Positions 57,171 to 64,000 of a stretch of DNA of 64,000 nt are shown here, piece after piece (within the stretch, counting starts at the first letter, position 1; each line of letters begins with the position of its first letter). Both the position numbers and the translations under genes were made by a program. The stretch covers positions 1,174,001 to 1,238,000 of the forward strand of contig NZ_CP121113.1 of assembly GCF_029581395.1 (NCBI RefSeq), written 5' to 3'. Under the pieces are notes generated by a model. That model did no database searches, had not been told where the DNA came from, and was given only the letters and a program-made list of their open reading frames with translations. This DNA is from Roseinatronobacter sp. S2. GTDB lineage: Bacteria > Pseudomonadota > Alphaproteobacteria > Rhodobacterales > Rhodobacteraceae.

Positions 57171-58055
57171 ATGATCACTTTGCGCCAACTCCAATTCCTG
57201 ACTGCGGTGGCAGAAAACCTGAACTTCTCTCGCGCGGCGGAGGTCTGTTTCGTGACCCAGCCAACCCTGAGCGCGGGCATCAAGGAGCTTGAAGACCGGC
57301 TTGAAGTAACATTGATCGAACGCACACGGCAAAGCGTGATGCTGACACCTGTAGGCCGGGAAATAGTCTTGCGGGCAAAACGCCTGCTGCTTGATGCGGC
57401 GGAAATCGAGACCGTAGCCCAATCTTACAAGGACCCCGGCAAAGGCGATCTGAAGCTTGGAACAATCCCCACGATCAGCCCATATCTGCTGCCACACGCA
57501 CTGCCCTTGATCCGCGGGTCCTTTCCGCAGTTGCGTGTCTATCTGCGAGAGGAAATGACAGAGAGTCTGATAGACGGTCTGAACTCGGGTCGCCTCGATC
57601 TGGTGCTGATTGCGCTGCCCTTTGACACTGGCGCAATTGAAATCATGCCTTTGTTCGAAGACGGCTATCATCTGGCCACCCCCGCGAACTGGCCCGCGCC
57701 CCACAGCACACAGGCGCTGACAAACAGCGGCCAGCTTATGCTGCTGGAGAAGGGCCATTGCCTGCATCGACATGCTTTGGCGGCCTATCCGGGGCAGATG
57801 CTCGCCACCAATGACACCTTCGCTGCGACCAGCCTGACCACCCTTATTGCGATGGTCGCAGCAGGGCTTGGCATTACGCTTTTGCCAAACCTTGCCGTAG
57901 CGGCAGGTGTAACCGGCAACATACAGGTTCAACTGACACCACTGCCCGACGCCTGCCCCCGCCGTGTTGTCCTTGCCTGGCGCCCCGGTTCTGCAAGGGT
58001 GGATGTCTTCCGCACCCTCGGCAATCTTATACGGGCAGCAAGAAATGACACTTAG
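57171..58055 (+). CDS. LysR-family regulator, OxyR-like
   Basis: From ATG 57171 (AGAGGA upstream) the protein has 294 residues: a LysR helix-turn-helix (MITLRQLQFLTAVAENLN, FSRAAEVCFVTQPTLSAG) and an effector domain with the OxyR signature LMLLEKGHCLHRHAL, which carries the peroxide-sensing cysteine, and ATSLTTLIAMVAAGLGITLLP. The second cysteine, normally about nine residues after the first (GFCF in E. coli), is missing: here the sequence is AAYPGQMLATN. It probably controls the divergent peroxiredoxin operon. Confidence 0.88.
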   Translation: MITLRQLQFLTAVAENLNFSRAAEVCFVTQPTLSAGIKELEDRLEVTLIERTRQSVMLTPVGREIVLRAKRLLLDAAEIETVAQSYKDPGKGDLKLGTIPTISPYLLPHALPLIRGSFPQLRVYLREEMTESLIDGLNSGRLDLVLIALPFDTGAIEIMPLFEDGYHLATPANWPAPHSTQALTNSGQLMLLEKGHCLHRHALAAYPGQMLATNDTFAATSLTTLIAMVAAGLGITLLPNLAVAAGVTGNIQVQLTPLPDACPRRVVLAWRPGSARVDVFRTLGNLIRAARNDT

Positions 58056-58267
58056 ATGATCAGCTCCGGCATCAGGCAGATCGGCTTGCCCATGCGCCAG
58101 ACGCCGCCGAACGGGTTAAGGTGGCGCAGGAAGTCGCGGGGCTTGACGCAAAGCTTGCTAGCGCAGCCGCTGAAATCCCGCGTTCCTTCTATAGTCCAGG
58201 TATCGAAAAGGGCATGGCGACCCGCGTTCTTGTCCCGACCGAAGCGCCGCTTGCGACGGGAGAGTGA
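58056..58267 (+). pseudogene. C-terminal gene remnant at the element boundary
   Basis: Right after the oxyR-like stop, the frame ending at TGA 58265-58267 reads like coding sequence: RLAHAPDAAERVKVAQEV, then EIPRSFYSPGIEKGMATRVL and a final EAPLATGE. It has no start codon and opens exactly where the LysR gene ends, so it looks like the tail of a larger gene cut by insertion. No family recognised. The overlapping frame starting at 58056 (arginine-rich) is rejected. Confidence 0.4.
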
Positions 58268-58296
58268 TGCTACGAACGTTTGGCGGAGTGTGGCAA

Positions 58297-59190
58297 TTAT
58301 ATCTTATTAAAGTCTACATCGTACTCCGCTGCCCGAAGCTCCTTAGCCAGCTCTAGTTTCCATGCGTTCCCGGTATCCCAATTGATATAAACCGTTCCGA
58401 CATAATCAGACGGAATTTCAATGCCACCTTTTAGAAGTGCGCACACCTTGTCACGCCCAAGGCGTCCCACGAAATACCCAAGTTCAAGTATGACATTCTG
58501 ACGCGCCCGAGGGTTATCTTTTGCTGCGGTTTTTACCCGCCCTAAATCGTCAGGTGTTAAAAGAACGACCGCAAAACCCACGTCCCCGTGTGCTATTAGC
58601 TTTTCTGGGATAGTCATTCCACGGCTCGCCTGCTCGTGCAAAATTACCGGCTGAAGTCCCAATTTCTCCAAAAATCGGGCAACAGATTCACGCGGGCCTT
58701 CGTCATGTCCATGGACAATAAAAACCTTTGTTTTGTTGCTTGGCCTGTTTTCTAAAGGCACGGTAGGGGCTTTATCGGCTAAGAACGCTTTGTAATCCCG
58801 GGCAAAGGGGATCAACACGGAACGTGTCAGCTTTCTTATCCCAGCGATTATTTTGTGTCCATCATGGTACCATTCATGTGAAAAACTCAGAAGCCATTCA
58901 GGGTCTTTTCCGGCTTTCTCAATTAGTTGCAACGTCAAACCAAGCTCAAGCTCTTTTTCCAATGGCCAATCTAGTTGGGCGCTACCAAGCATCGAACCGC
59001 CACTATTTGAACGTTCTACAAAATCTTCGAAATCAACTTTCGATTTAAGTTCCTCGTTGATTGCTTGCAAATCAGGGACATTTAAGGCCAAAGCCAATTT
59101 TCTTATCGGCCTATCATATGTGTTATAGTCGGATTGCTGTATGTCTAGAATTGCATTGTTAAGGTCTTCAAGCGCGGATGCGATGGTCAT
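58297..59190 (-). CDS. TIR-like predicted nucleotide-binding protein (PF10137 type), candidate defence effector
   Basis: The 297-residue protein has an N-terminal helical half (about 1-150) that I do not recognise. The C-terminal TIR-like domain (about 153-275) has KVFIVHGHDEG at 155-165, GFAVVLLTPDD at 205-215 and QNVILELGYFVGRLG at 231-245, with the putative catalytic glutamate at 236. This domain is known from CBASS Cap12 and other NAD-degrading defence effectors. The gene begins 6 bases after the partner gene ends. It lies in AT-richer DNA at the left end of a mobile element. A role in anti-phage defence is inference. Confidence 0.82.
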   Translation of the reverse strand: MTIASALEDLNNAILDIQQSDYNTYDRPIRKLALALNVPDLQAINEELKSKVDFEDFVERSNSGGSMLGSAQLDWPLEKELELGLTLQLIEKAGKDPEWLLSFSHEWYHDGHKIIAGIRKLTRSVLIPFARDYKAFLADKAPTVPLENRPSNKTKVFIVHGHDEGPRESVARFLEKLGLQPVILHEQASRGMTIPEKLIAHGDVGFAVVLLTPDDLGRVKTAAKDNPRARQNVILELGYFVGRLGRDKVCALLKGGIEIPSDYVGTVYINWDTGNAWKLELAKELRAAEYDVDFNKI

Positions 59191-59196
59191 TACACA

Positions 59197-59472
59197 CTAT
59201 TTCCCAATCCTTGCAGCCGCAGCTTTTTCAAGAATACTGTCACGCCCTTGCTCTTTTAGCTGTTCGGCAAGGTTCTGTATCCAATCGTTGCGCTCATAGG
59301 ATCGGGTTTTTTCGTCGATTGCGTCGTTAAGTTGCTGCAACGCAGCTTCGATACTTACCGGATCACTTGGATCGAAGCTAACGCTGGCTAGTTCACCGTC
59401 AATTTCACTGGCAAACTTCGACATTTGCTCTGTTTTCTTCATGATCGCGTCTAGACCTGTTATTTTCATCAT
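59197..59472 (-). CDS. Small helical partner of the TIR-like protein
   Basis: From the paired ATGs at 59472/59469, preceded by GGGGA, the product has 91 residues. It begins MMKITGLDAIMKKTEQMSKF and has a beta-like FDPSDPVSIEAALQQL and a C-terminal helix (LEKAAAARIG). I recall similar short proteins (FDPxDPxSIEAA...ILERAAAAR) without known function, sometimes beside TIR-like genes. It is co-transcribed with and directly upstream of the TIR-like gene, so it may be an inhibitor, sensor or scaffold. Function unknown. Confidence 0.75.
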   Translation of the reverse strand: MMKITGLDAIMKKTEQMSKFASEIDGELASVSFDPSDPVSIEAALQQLNDAIDEKTRSYERNDWIQNLAEQLKEQGRDSILEKAAAARIGK

Positions 59473-59872
59473 ATAACCGTTCCCCACAATTTCATGTGAA
59501 CTTTGGGGCAACTATCGATGATAGCACAAGATCCGACTTCACGTTTCCGTGGCAATGAGCACAACAAACAGCGGTTTGCGGTCAGCTCCCCGACATGCAT
59601 AGGAACATGCAAAGGCTAGCTTCTGGTTTAAAAAAATCTGTAAAAACAATAGCTTAAGTGCCAATATGGCGGAGAGACAGAGATTCATAATCTTGCCGAT
59701 CGACAGCAGGTTTCTAAAATAATCTATTATAATCAATACTATAAATCTCGTCTTATGTTTTCCAATCTCGAAATATCGAGCGATTGCCGAGCAAATACCG
59801 AGCAAAAAAGTGCTTGAGGAACCGCCCGCAACCCGCCATGATGGCGGAGAGAGTGGAGCAAAGGCGGGACGT
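59473..59872. other. Intergenic region upstream of the integrase
   Basis: About 400 AT-rich bases between the divergent TIR module and the integrase. The frames in it are not convincing. It holds the promoters for both and the 11-bp-phased repeats annotated separately. No tRNA gene was recognised here. Confidence 0.5.
59767..59806. repeat. Inverted and 11-bp-phased direct repeats upstream of integrase
   Basis: CTCGA (59767-59771) and TCGAG (59776-59780) form an inverted repeat. From 59776 three direct units follow at exact 11-base steps: TCGAGCGA, CCGAGCAA (59787) and CCGAGCAA (59798). They end 67 bases before the integrase start and are candidates for recombinase or excisionase binding, or for autoregulation. 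Confidence 0.55.
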
Positions 59873-61177
59873 ATGAAGATTTACAGGCGGGGGAAAAAGG
59901 GGCTGTTTTGTTTGAGGCTTTGGATCCCCGAGCACTACCGCGAGATCGAGCCACGGCGCGATCTGTTTCTGTCATTGCGCACAGCAGACGAAGCCACCGC
60001 ACACCGCCGAGCGGTTGAGACGAGAGACGGCATTTTTGCAAACCTTGACCGCCGCCTCTCTGCCCGACTCGCGACCGAAGGCACGCCCGAGCACTACGAC
60101 AAAATCCGAGACTTGGCCGCGAGTCATGGTGTTGCATACAAGCCCAACAAAGAGATCATTGAAGGGCCGATCGAAGACCTTGTGGCCCGCTTGTTGACCC
60201 TGAAAGAGGCTGACCCCAAGGCGGAGAGCAAAGAGACCACCGCCGCCTTGTTGGGGGGTGTTGACCAGCCCAAATTGATGGTTTCCACCCTGTTTGATGA
60301 ATATGAGAAGATCGCCAAGCAGGAGACCGAAGGCAAAACACCGGACGCAATCCGCCGATGGAGAAACCCAAGGATCAAGGCAGCGCGCAATTTTATCAAG
60401 GCAGTTGGAGACCGCCCGATCTTGGAAATCACCCGAGACGATGCGCTTGATTTTCGCGGCTGGTGGTTGGACAGGTTGGCAGATCCCGAAGAGGCCGCAG
60501 GAAGCCCCGGCACAGCCAACAAAGACCTGATCCACATTTCAGGCATGATCACCAAACTTTGCACTTTCAAGAGATGGAGCGACCCAAAGATCTTTGCTGG
60601 TCTTGCCTTGAAAGAGAAAGCTGGCCGAGCAATCCCGCCCTTTGAATCCGACTGGATCAGGGACACCCTATTGTGTGAAAACCCAATCCCTGAATTGGAC
60701 AGGGAGGCATTGGACGTTTTGCTAGTGATGGTGAACACAGGAGCCAGACCCAGCGAGATTCACGGCCTACATGCCGATGATATACACCTGAACGCCCCGA
60801 TCCCTTTCATTGACATAAACGACAAGAACAGGACTTTGAAGACCGAGGCCAGCAAGCGACAGATTCCCCTTTGGGGGGTCGCCTTGGAAGCCATGCGCCG
60901 CCGTCCTGATGGCTTCCCAACATACCGAGGGCGGGACAAATGGAGCACGGACACAAACCGCATTATCAGACAAGCGGGGCTGTTCCCCAGCCCTGATCAT
61001 CGGGCCTATTCATTGCGCCACAGTTTTGAGGACCGCATGACAGCACAGGAAATCCCAGAGAGGATCGCCGCCGACATGATGGGCCACACAATACGCCGAG
61101 AACGCTATGGAAAAGGGGCAAGCCTTGAAAAGAAACTTGAAGTCATCAGAAGAATATCAGTGACATCAAGAATCTGA
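59873..61177 (+). CDS. Tyrosine recombinase (integrase) of the mobile element
   Basis: The 434-residue protein starts at ATG 59873 with the N-terminal integrase domain found in phage-like recombinases (MKIYRRGKKGLFCLRLWIP, DLFLSLRTADEATAHRRA). The catalytic domain has R292 in NTGARPSEIHGL, a lysine in KTEASKRQIPL, R382 in AYSLRHSFEDRM, H405 in MMGHTIRRERYG and the nucleophile Y412. The first box residue is Tyr rather than His, as in some relatives. It should integrate and excise the element. The start could be upstream (frame open to 59810). Confidence 0.9.
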   Translation: MKIYRRGKKGLFCLRLWIPEHYREIEPRRDLFLSLRTADEATAHRRAVETRDGIFANLDRRLSARLATEGTPEHYDKIRDLAASHGVAYKPNKEIIEGPIEDLVARLLTLKEADPKAESKETTAALLGGVDQPKLMVSTLFDEYEKIAKQETEGKTPDAIRRWRNPRIKAARNFIKAVGDRPILEITRDDALDFRGWWLDRLADPEEAAGSPGTANKDLIHISGMITKLCTFKRWSDPKIFAGLALKEKAGRAIPPFESDWIRDTLLCENPIPELDREALDVLLVMVNTGARPSEIHGLHADDIHLNAPIPFIDINDKNRTLKTEASKRQIPLWGVALEAMRRRPDGFPTYRGRDKWSTDTNRIIRQAGLFPSPDHRAYSLRHSFEDRMTAQEIPERIAADMMGHTIRRERYGKGASLEKKLEVIRRISVTSRI

Positions 61178-61204
61178 AATTACATTGCTGCAAGGTCGTT
61201 GGAA

Positions 61205-61237
61205 GAAAACCCTTGGGGTGACATCCCAAGGGTTTTC
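61205..61237 (+). terminator. Perfect 13-bp terminator hairpin after integrase
   Basis: GAAAACCCTTGGG at 61205-61217 pairs perfectly with CCCAAGGGTTTTC at 61225-61237 around a 7-base loop, with a TTTT in the descending arm. It lies 28 bases after the integrase stop. Confidence 0.85.
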
Positions 61238-61341
61238 GGTAGTTACCAAGTCAATGGAGTGGACGAAGGCTTCGCTTCCGTTCGCCACAATGAACATTTA
61301 GGTTCGTGAGGCTATTTCTACAAAATAAAATAAGAATATGC

Positions 61342-61377
61342 GCAAAAAAACCCTTTGGCCACTATGACCAAAGGGTT
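61342..61377 (-). terminator. Terminator of the pilin gene
   Basis: AACCCTTTGG at 61349-61358 pairs with CCAAAGGGTT at 61368-61377. On the minus strand the hairpin is followed by a run of seven T (complement of AAAAAAA from 61344), a classical intrinsic terminator for the leftward pilin gene, which ends at 61415. Confidence 0.88.
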
Positions 61378-61414
61378 CTGATTTTGAATCACACAGAGAG
61401 TGTGAAAGCAAACA

Positions 61415-61606
61415 TCAATCTTGTCCGAAGTCCGGCCCAAGATTGCTTTCCAGCGTGCTGTCGACTGTCAGGAACACGTTTTGGACTTGCTCGCCCAGTG
61501 CCAGAACAGCAGCGATGGCCAGAACGGCGATCAGACCGACCAGAATGCCATATTCAACCAGGGCTGCACCCTTTTCAGTTGCGAAGAAAGTTTTGATTTT
61601 CGTCAT
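61415..61606 (-). CDS. Flp/Fap-type pilin, orphan in mobile element
   Basis: The start at 61606 follows AAAGGAAAA; the frame open to 61762 is not used. The 63-residue protein is a typical Flp pilin: a short charged leader (MTKIKTFFATEKG), then GAALVEYGILVGLIAVLAI with the Glu-Tyr pair five residues into the mature helix, and a hydrophilic tail (STLESNLGPDFGQD). TadV-type prepilin peptidase should cut after the glycine of EKG. No tad/cpa genes occur in the window, so the assembly machinery would have to be elsewhere. Confidence 0.9.
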   Translation of the reverse strand: MTKIKTFFATEKGAALVEYGILVGLIAVLAIAAVLALGEQVQNVFLTVDSTLESNLGPDFGQD

Positions 61607-61758
61607 GTCGATTTTCCTTTTTTGACAATGCCATTTCGTTGGCGAAACAGAGGTAGAGACAACGAAGCTGGAAAACAAAAATGTGAGGAAAAAGACTCGG
61701 ACAATTTTCCCAAGTTGATTTTGAGCAGAAAAAAACACATCGTCTACCGCCGATTTTA

Positions 61759-62016
61759 TCACCCGTCGATTTGCTTTTGAGACTCGAGAAACGCCAGATC
61801 TTTGGCTGAAACATACCGAAGAAGATACGCTTCCAGCCTTGCGACTTTGTCTTTGTCTTTGTCATTTTCCATAGCCGACAATAGGGCGGCCCCCATGATG
61901 ACTTTGCGCCGAGTCATTGCGCGCCGCTTTTCATCCTTCAAACGAGCCGCCGCTGCTTCATATTGTGCGCGCAGTTGTTCCGCCCGCTTCTCAAGATCCA
62001 ACACCCTTTTCGACAT
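61759..62016 (-). CDS. Mobilization accessory protein (MobC/TraD-like)
   Basis: The 85-residue product (ATG at 62016; ATG 62028 is an alternative) has an N-terminal coiled coil (VLDLEKRAEQLRAQYEAAAA, RLKDEKRRAMTRRKVIMG) and resembles the short TraD/MobC proteins encoded opposite MOBQ relaxases, which bind oriT and help form the relaxosome. It is divergent from the relaxase gene with oriT between them, the standard arrangement. The long frame to 62373 is a shadow. Confidence 0.7.
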   Translation of the reverse strand: MSKRVLDLEKRAEQLRAQYEAAAARLKDEKRRAMTRRKVIMGAALLSAMENDKDKDKVARLEAYLLRYVSAKDLAFLESQKQIDG

Positions 62017-62153
62017 GACCACTCTCATTGCTCTGATTTCTCTGATCAACAAGTGGGCCTTTTTTTTGCGGTCACCAAAAAAAGGCTCCAAGTGAATTGA
62101 ACACGGCGCGCAAAGCGAGCCGCCCCTGAAAATCTGATGCGGAGCGAAGGATT

Positions 62154-62184
62154 GAAGGGCGCAAGTAAGCAAACCAAGGTTTGC
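62154..62184 (-). other. RSF1010-like (MOBQ) origin of transfer
   Basis: On the minus strand an inverted repeat GCAAACC-TT-GGTTTGC (62184-62169) is followed by TTACTTGCGCCCTTC (62168-62154). This has the organisation of the RSF1010/R1162 oriT: an inverted repeat and then a TAAATGCGCCCT-type nic site. It lies between the divergent MobC/TraD-like and relaxase genes, as expected. An outer inverted repeat GCGCAAG/CTTGCGC (62159-62165 and 62202-62208) encloses it. Confidence 0.78.
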
Positions 62185-62280
62185 GGCGGCCACAGGCCAC
62201 CCTTGCGCTCTCACGCTACCGCTCCGAGGGGGCGACCCTTGCCAGGGCCGAAAAAGACGAACGACAGGGACACGCACACA

Positions 62281-63927
62281 ATGGGAAAGACGCACGCCGC
62301 AGCACACCACAAGATCCAGGCGATCAAACGATCCGCCGGGCGATCCGCAGTTGCGGCGGCGGCCTATCGCCACAATGCACGCATGACGGACGAACGCACA
62401 GGCCTAGCCCACGACTTCACACGCAAAGGCGACCTTGTGGCCGAGGGTGTGATCGGTTGGACCGACACCCCCGAAACACTTTGGAACGCCGCAGAGGCCG
62501 CAGAGAATCGCAAAAACTCCATCACGGCCCGTGAAATCGTTTTGGCATTGCCCCACGAGTTGGACCTAGCCACACAGGAGAAACTACTCAACGGGCATTG
62601 CCTGATGATGAGGGATCGCTATGGGGTTGCCTGTTCATGGGTTGTTCACGACCCCAAGACAACGCCCGAGCCGACCACAGCCAACCACCTGATGATGACA
62701 ACAGCAAACACCACGCCAGGCTGCAAAAAGAACACACACGCCCATGTGATGATCACCAGCCGACAGGTTGGGGCAGATGGAGCCTTTGGCAAGAAGACCC
62801 GCATTTTGGACGACCGCACAACGGGATCAAAAGAGTTTGAACACATGCGGGAGGCATGGGCGAAGAGAGCCAACGCCGCCCTGAAAAAGGCGGGCGTGGA
62901 AGAGATGATCGACCACCGATCCTTGAGCCGCCGAGCCGAAGCAGGAGACGCGCCAGAGCAAGAGCCACAGCGACACCTTGGCCCACGATTGGTTGCCGTT
63001 GCGCGCAAGCATGAGAAAGCCGCAGAACAAGCCAAGGCACAGGGCAAACCCGTGCCTTTGGCACCGCGTTTTTACAGAGAGGCAAAACGGATCAAGAGAC
63101 GCAACGTCGCCATGTTGGGTTTGTGGAGCGAGGCAAACAAAGCCACCGCACTGGTCAAGGCAGCAAACACAGACGGCAAGATCCGAGACGAGGGCGACCA
63201 CACCGCAGCGGAAGCCATAGCGGACACCAGCGCCCTGTTTGAGGCGGCGATGGAGAGCGGGGTCTTGGCTTTCAAACTAGCAGACAGGCGCAAGAAAAAA
63301 GAGCTGGAGAAACGCAGACAAGAGCAGGCTCTAGCTACGCCTATACATCCAGATCCGCGACAGAATCGGCCAAAGGGTAAGGGTGTCTTGCAATTGCGCC
63401 CTGCAACACAGGAAAAGCCACAGCCCGCACCAGAGAAACCCCCGCAAGCGTCGGCAAAAACATGGACACAGCCCAATCCTGAACAGGAGAGCATTGTGAT
63501 TTTGTTGAGGAAGGGACTCACCGAAACCGAGCCAACGCCGAAGACAGCAGCCCCCCCAAAGCCACAGAAGCAGAAAGACAGCCTGTTTGGCCGTGTGTTG
63601 GCTTTCTTTTCAGGGACGCAGGCAGACCCCGCACATCAAGCGGACAAGCCAACAAAGAAGCCGCGGCCTTGGCAGCAAGTGGAGAGTCCTCAGGAGCCGC
63701 TAGGCCCCTCACAGGAGTGCCCAGCACGGGTGCAGCGACAAACATCTGCGCCCGAACCGAAGGCGAGGCGAACAGACGCAGACAAAGAGGCCATCATCAA
63801 GCAGGCGGCAAAAACCATGTTGCCAAGAGAAGGTGAGGCCTTGCGACCACCAAGGCCACACAGGCCACCACAGCCACCCGCCTTGAAGCCGAGGGCAGAG
63901 CGAACAAGAAGCCCGCCACAGAGATGA
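62281..63927 (+). CDS. mobA: MobA/MobL-family relaxase (MOBQ)
   Basis: From ATG 62281 the protein has 548 residues. The relaxase domain (about 1-200) shows the MobA/MobL opening with AGRSAVAAAAYRHNA, then ALPHELD, H123 in WVVHDPK and the metal-binding NTHAHVMITSRQ with H153 and H155. A helical middle part follows and the last 200 residues are proline/lysine-rich and poorly conserved. It nicks oriT and leads the transferred strand, using a helper conjugation system, since no type IV secretion genes are visible. The longer frame from 62137 overlaps oriT and is rejected. Confidence 0.9.
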   Translation: MGKTHAAAHHKIQAIKRSAGRSAVAAAAYRHNARMTDERTGLAHDFTRKGDLVAEGVIGWTDTPETLWNAAEAAENRKNSITAREIVLALPHELDLATQEKLLNGHCLMMRDRYGVACSWVVHDPKTTPEPTTANHLMMTTANTTPGCKKNTHAHVMITSRQVGADGAFGKKTRILDDRTTGSKEFEHMREAWAKRANAALKKAGVEEMIDHRSLSRRAEAGDAPEQEPQRHLGPRLVAVARKHEKAAEQAKAQGKPVPLAPRFYREAKRIKRRNVAMLGLWSEANKATALVKAANTDGKIRDEGDHTAAEAIADTSALFEAAMESGVLAFKLADRRKKKELEKRRQEQALATPIHPDPRQNRPKGKGVLQLRPATQEKPQPAPEKPPQASAKTWTQPNPEQESIVILLRKGLTETEPTPKTAAPPKPQKQKDSLFGRVLAFFSGTQADPAHQADKPTKKPRPWQQVESPQEPLGPSQECPARVQRQTSAPEPKARRTDADKEAIIKQAAKTMLPREGEALRPPRPHRPPQPPALKPRAERTRSPPQR

Positions 63928-63930
63928 CAG

Positions 63931-63960
63931 AAGGCCCCACCAAACGGCGGGGCCTTTCTT
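63931..63960 (+). terminator. Terminator after the relaxase gene
   Basis: AAGGCCCC at 63931-63938 pairs with GGGGCCTT at 63949-63956 around a 10-base loop and is followed by TCTTTG. It lies just after the relaxase stop codon. Confidence 0.8.
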
Positions 63961-64000
63961 TGTTCACAGCGTTGCTGCGCTTCACCAACACATCAAAACG

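Noticed and set aside
58056..58310. 84-residue frame starting at ATG 58056
   Set aside because: Arginine-rich and without ribosome binding site; the alternative frame ending at 58267 looks like the real, truncated coding sequence.
59539..59805. 88-residue leftward frame between the TIR module and the integrase
   Set aside because: No good ribosome binding site, covers the phased repeats, and the translated sequence looks like AT-rich noise.
62137..62280. N-terminal extension of the relaxase from 62137
   Set aside because: It would run through the oriT region and has no relaxase-like sequence; ATG 62281 matches the family start.

Overview
The window is high-GC chromosomal DNA of an alphaproteobacterium, most likely a member of the Rhodobacterales. 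This rests on the gene families and their arrangement: a nitrate-assimilation operon whose two transporter ATPases are fused, NasT/NasS control, a cydDC-cydABX cluster with FNR/FixK-type boxes, an NsrR-like Rrf2 regulator, tripartite tricarboxylate and BCCT transporters, and the palindromic GCATGTC intergenic repeat. The genus cannot be fixed from the window alone.

Layout. 1-3.9 kb: the end of a ribitol/pentitol catabolic operon (sugar ABC permease, FGGY pentulose kinase, DCXR-like reductase, RbtD-like ribitol dehydrogenase). 4.1-5.5 kb: a GNAT acetyltransferase and a secreted protein. 5.5-11.3 kb (minus): a complete peptide ABC importer operon. 11.8-14.7 kb: a TctCBA transporter. 14.8-19 kb (minus): a FecBCD-type metal-chelate importer with an unknown partner gene. 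19.4-23.5 kb: secreted proteins (one OmpA-like), a broken SH3 gene and small membrane or secreted proteins. 23.6-31.3 kb: a BCCT transporter, exonuclease, DMT exporter, Crp-family regulator, PRC-barrel protein and FAD monooxygenase.

31.6-45.5 kb (minus) is a complete assimilatory nitrate system: nasT-nasS, then nrtA-nrtB-nrtCD, nirB-nirD, nasA, a TrpD-like gene and cysG, with a chain of 4-nt overlaps from nrtB onward. The leader before nrtA contains two hexaloop hairpins of the kind bound by ANTAR proteins; the second overlaps an intrinsic terminator, so NasT probably works by antitermination. 45.8-48.2 kb: UDP-glucose dehydrogenase and UDP-glucuronate epimerase. 48.3-55.2 kb: cytochrome bd oxidase (cydX, cydB, a frameshifted cydA, cydC, cydD) and a divergent NsrR-like regulator. 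55.4-58.1 kb: a redox operon (persulfide-dioxygenase-like MBL protein, 25-codon ORF, peroxiredoxin) divergent from an OxyR-like regulator that lacks the second regulatory cysteine.

From 58.06 kb to the end lies an integrative mobilizable element, AT-richer by eye at its left end. It carries a gene remnant at the boundary, a two-gene module with a TIR-like nucleotide-binding protein (candidate anti-phage system), a tyrosine integrase preceded by 11-bp-phased repeats, an orphan Flp-type pilin, and a MobC/TraD-like protein and MOBQ relaxase flanking an RSF1010-like oriT. The right end is outside the window. The TIR-like module is the best candidate for an under-described system; the nas leader and the cydA frameshift are the next most useful observations.
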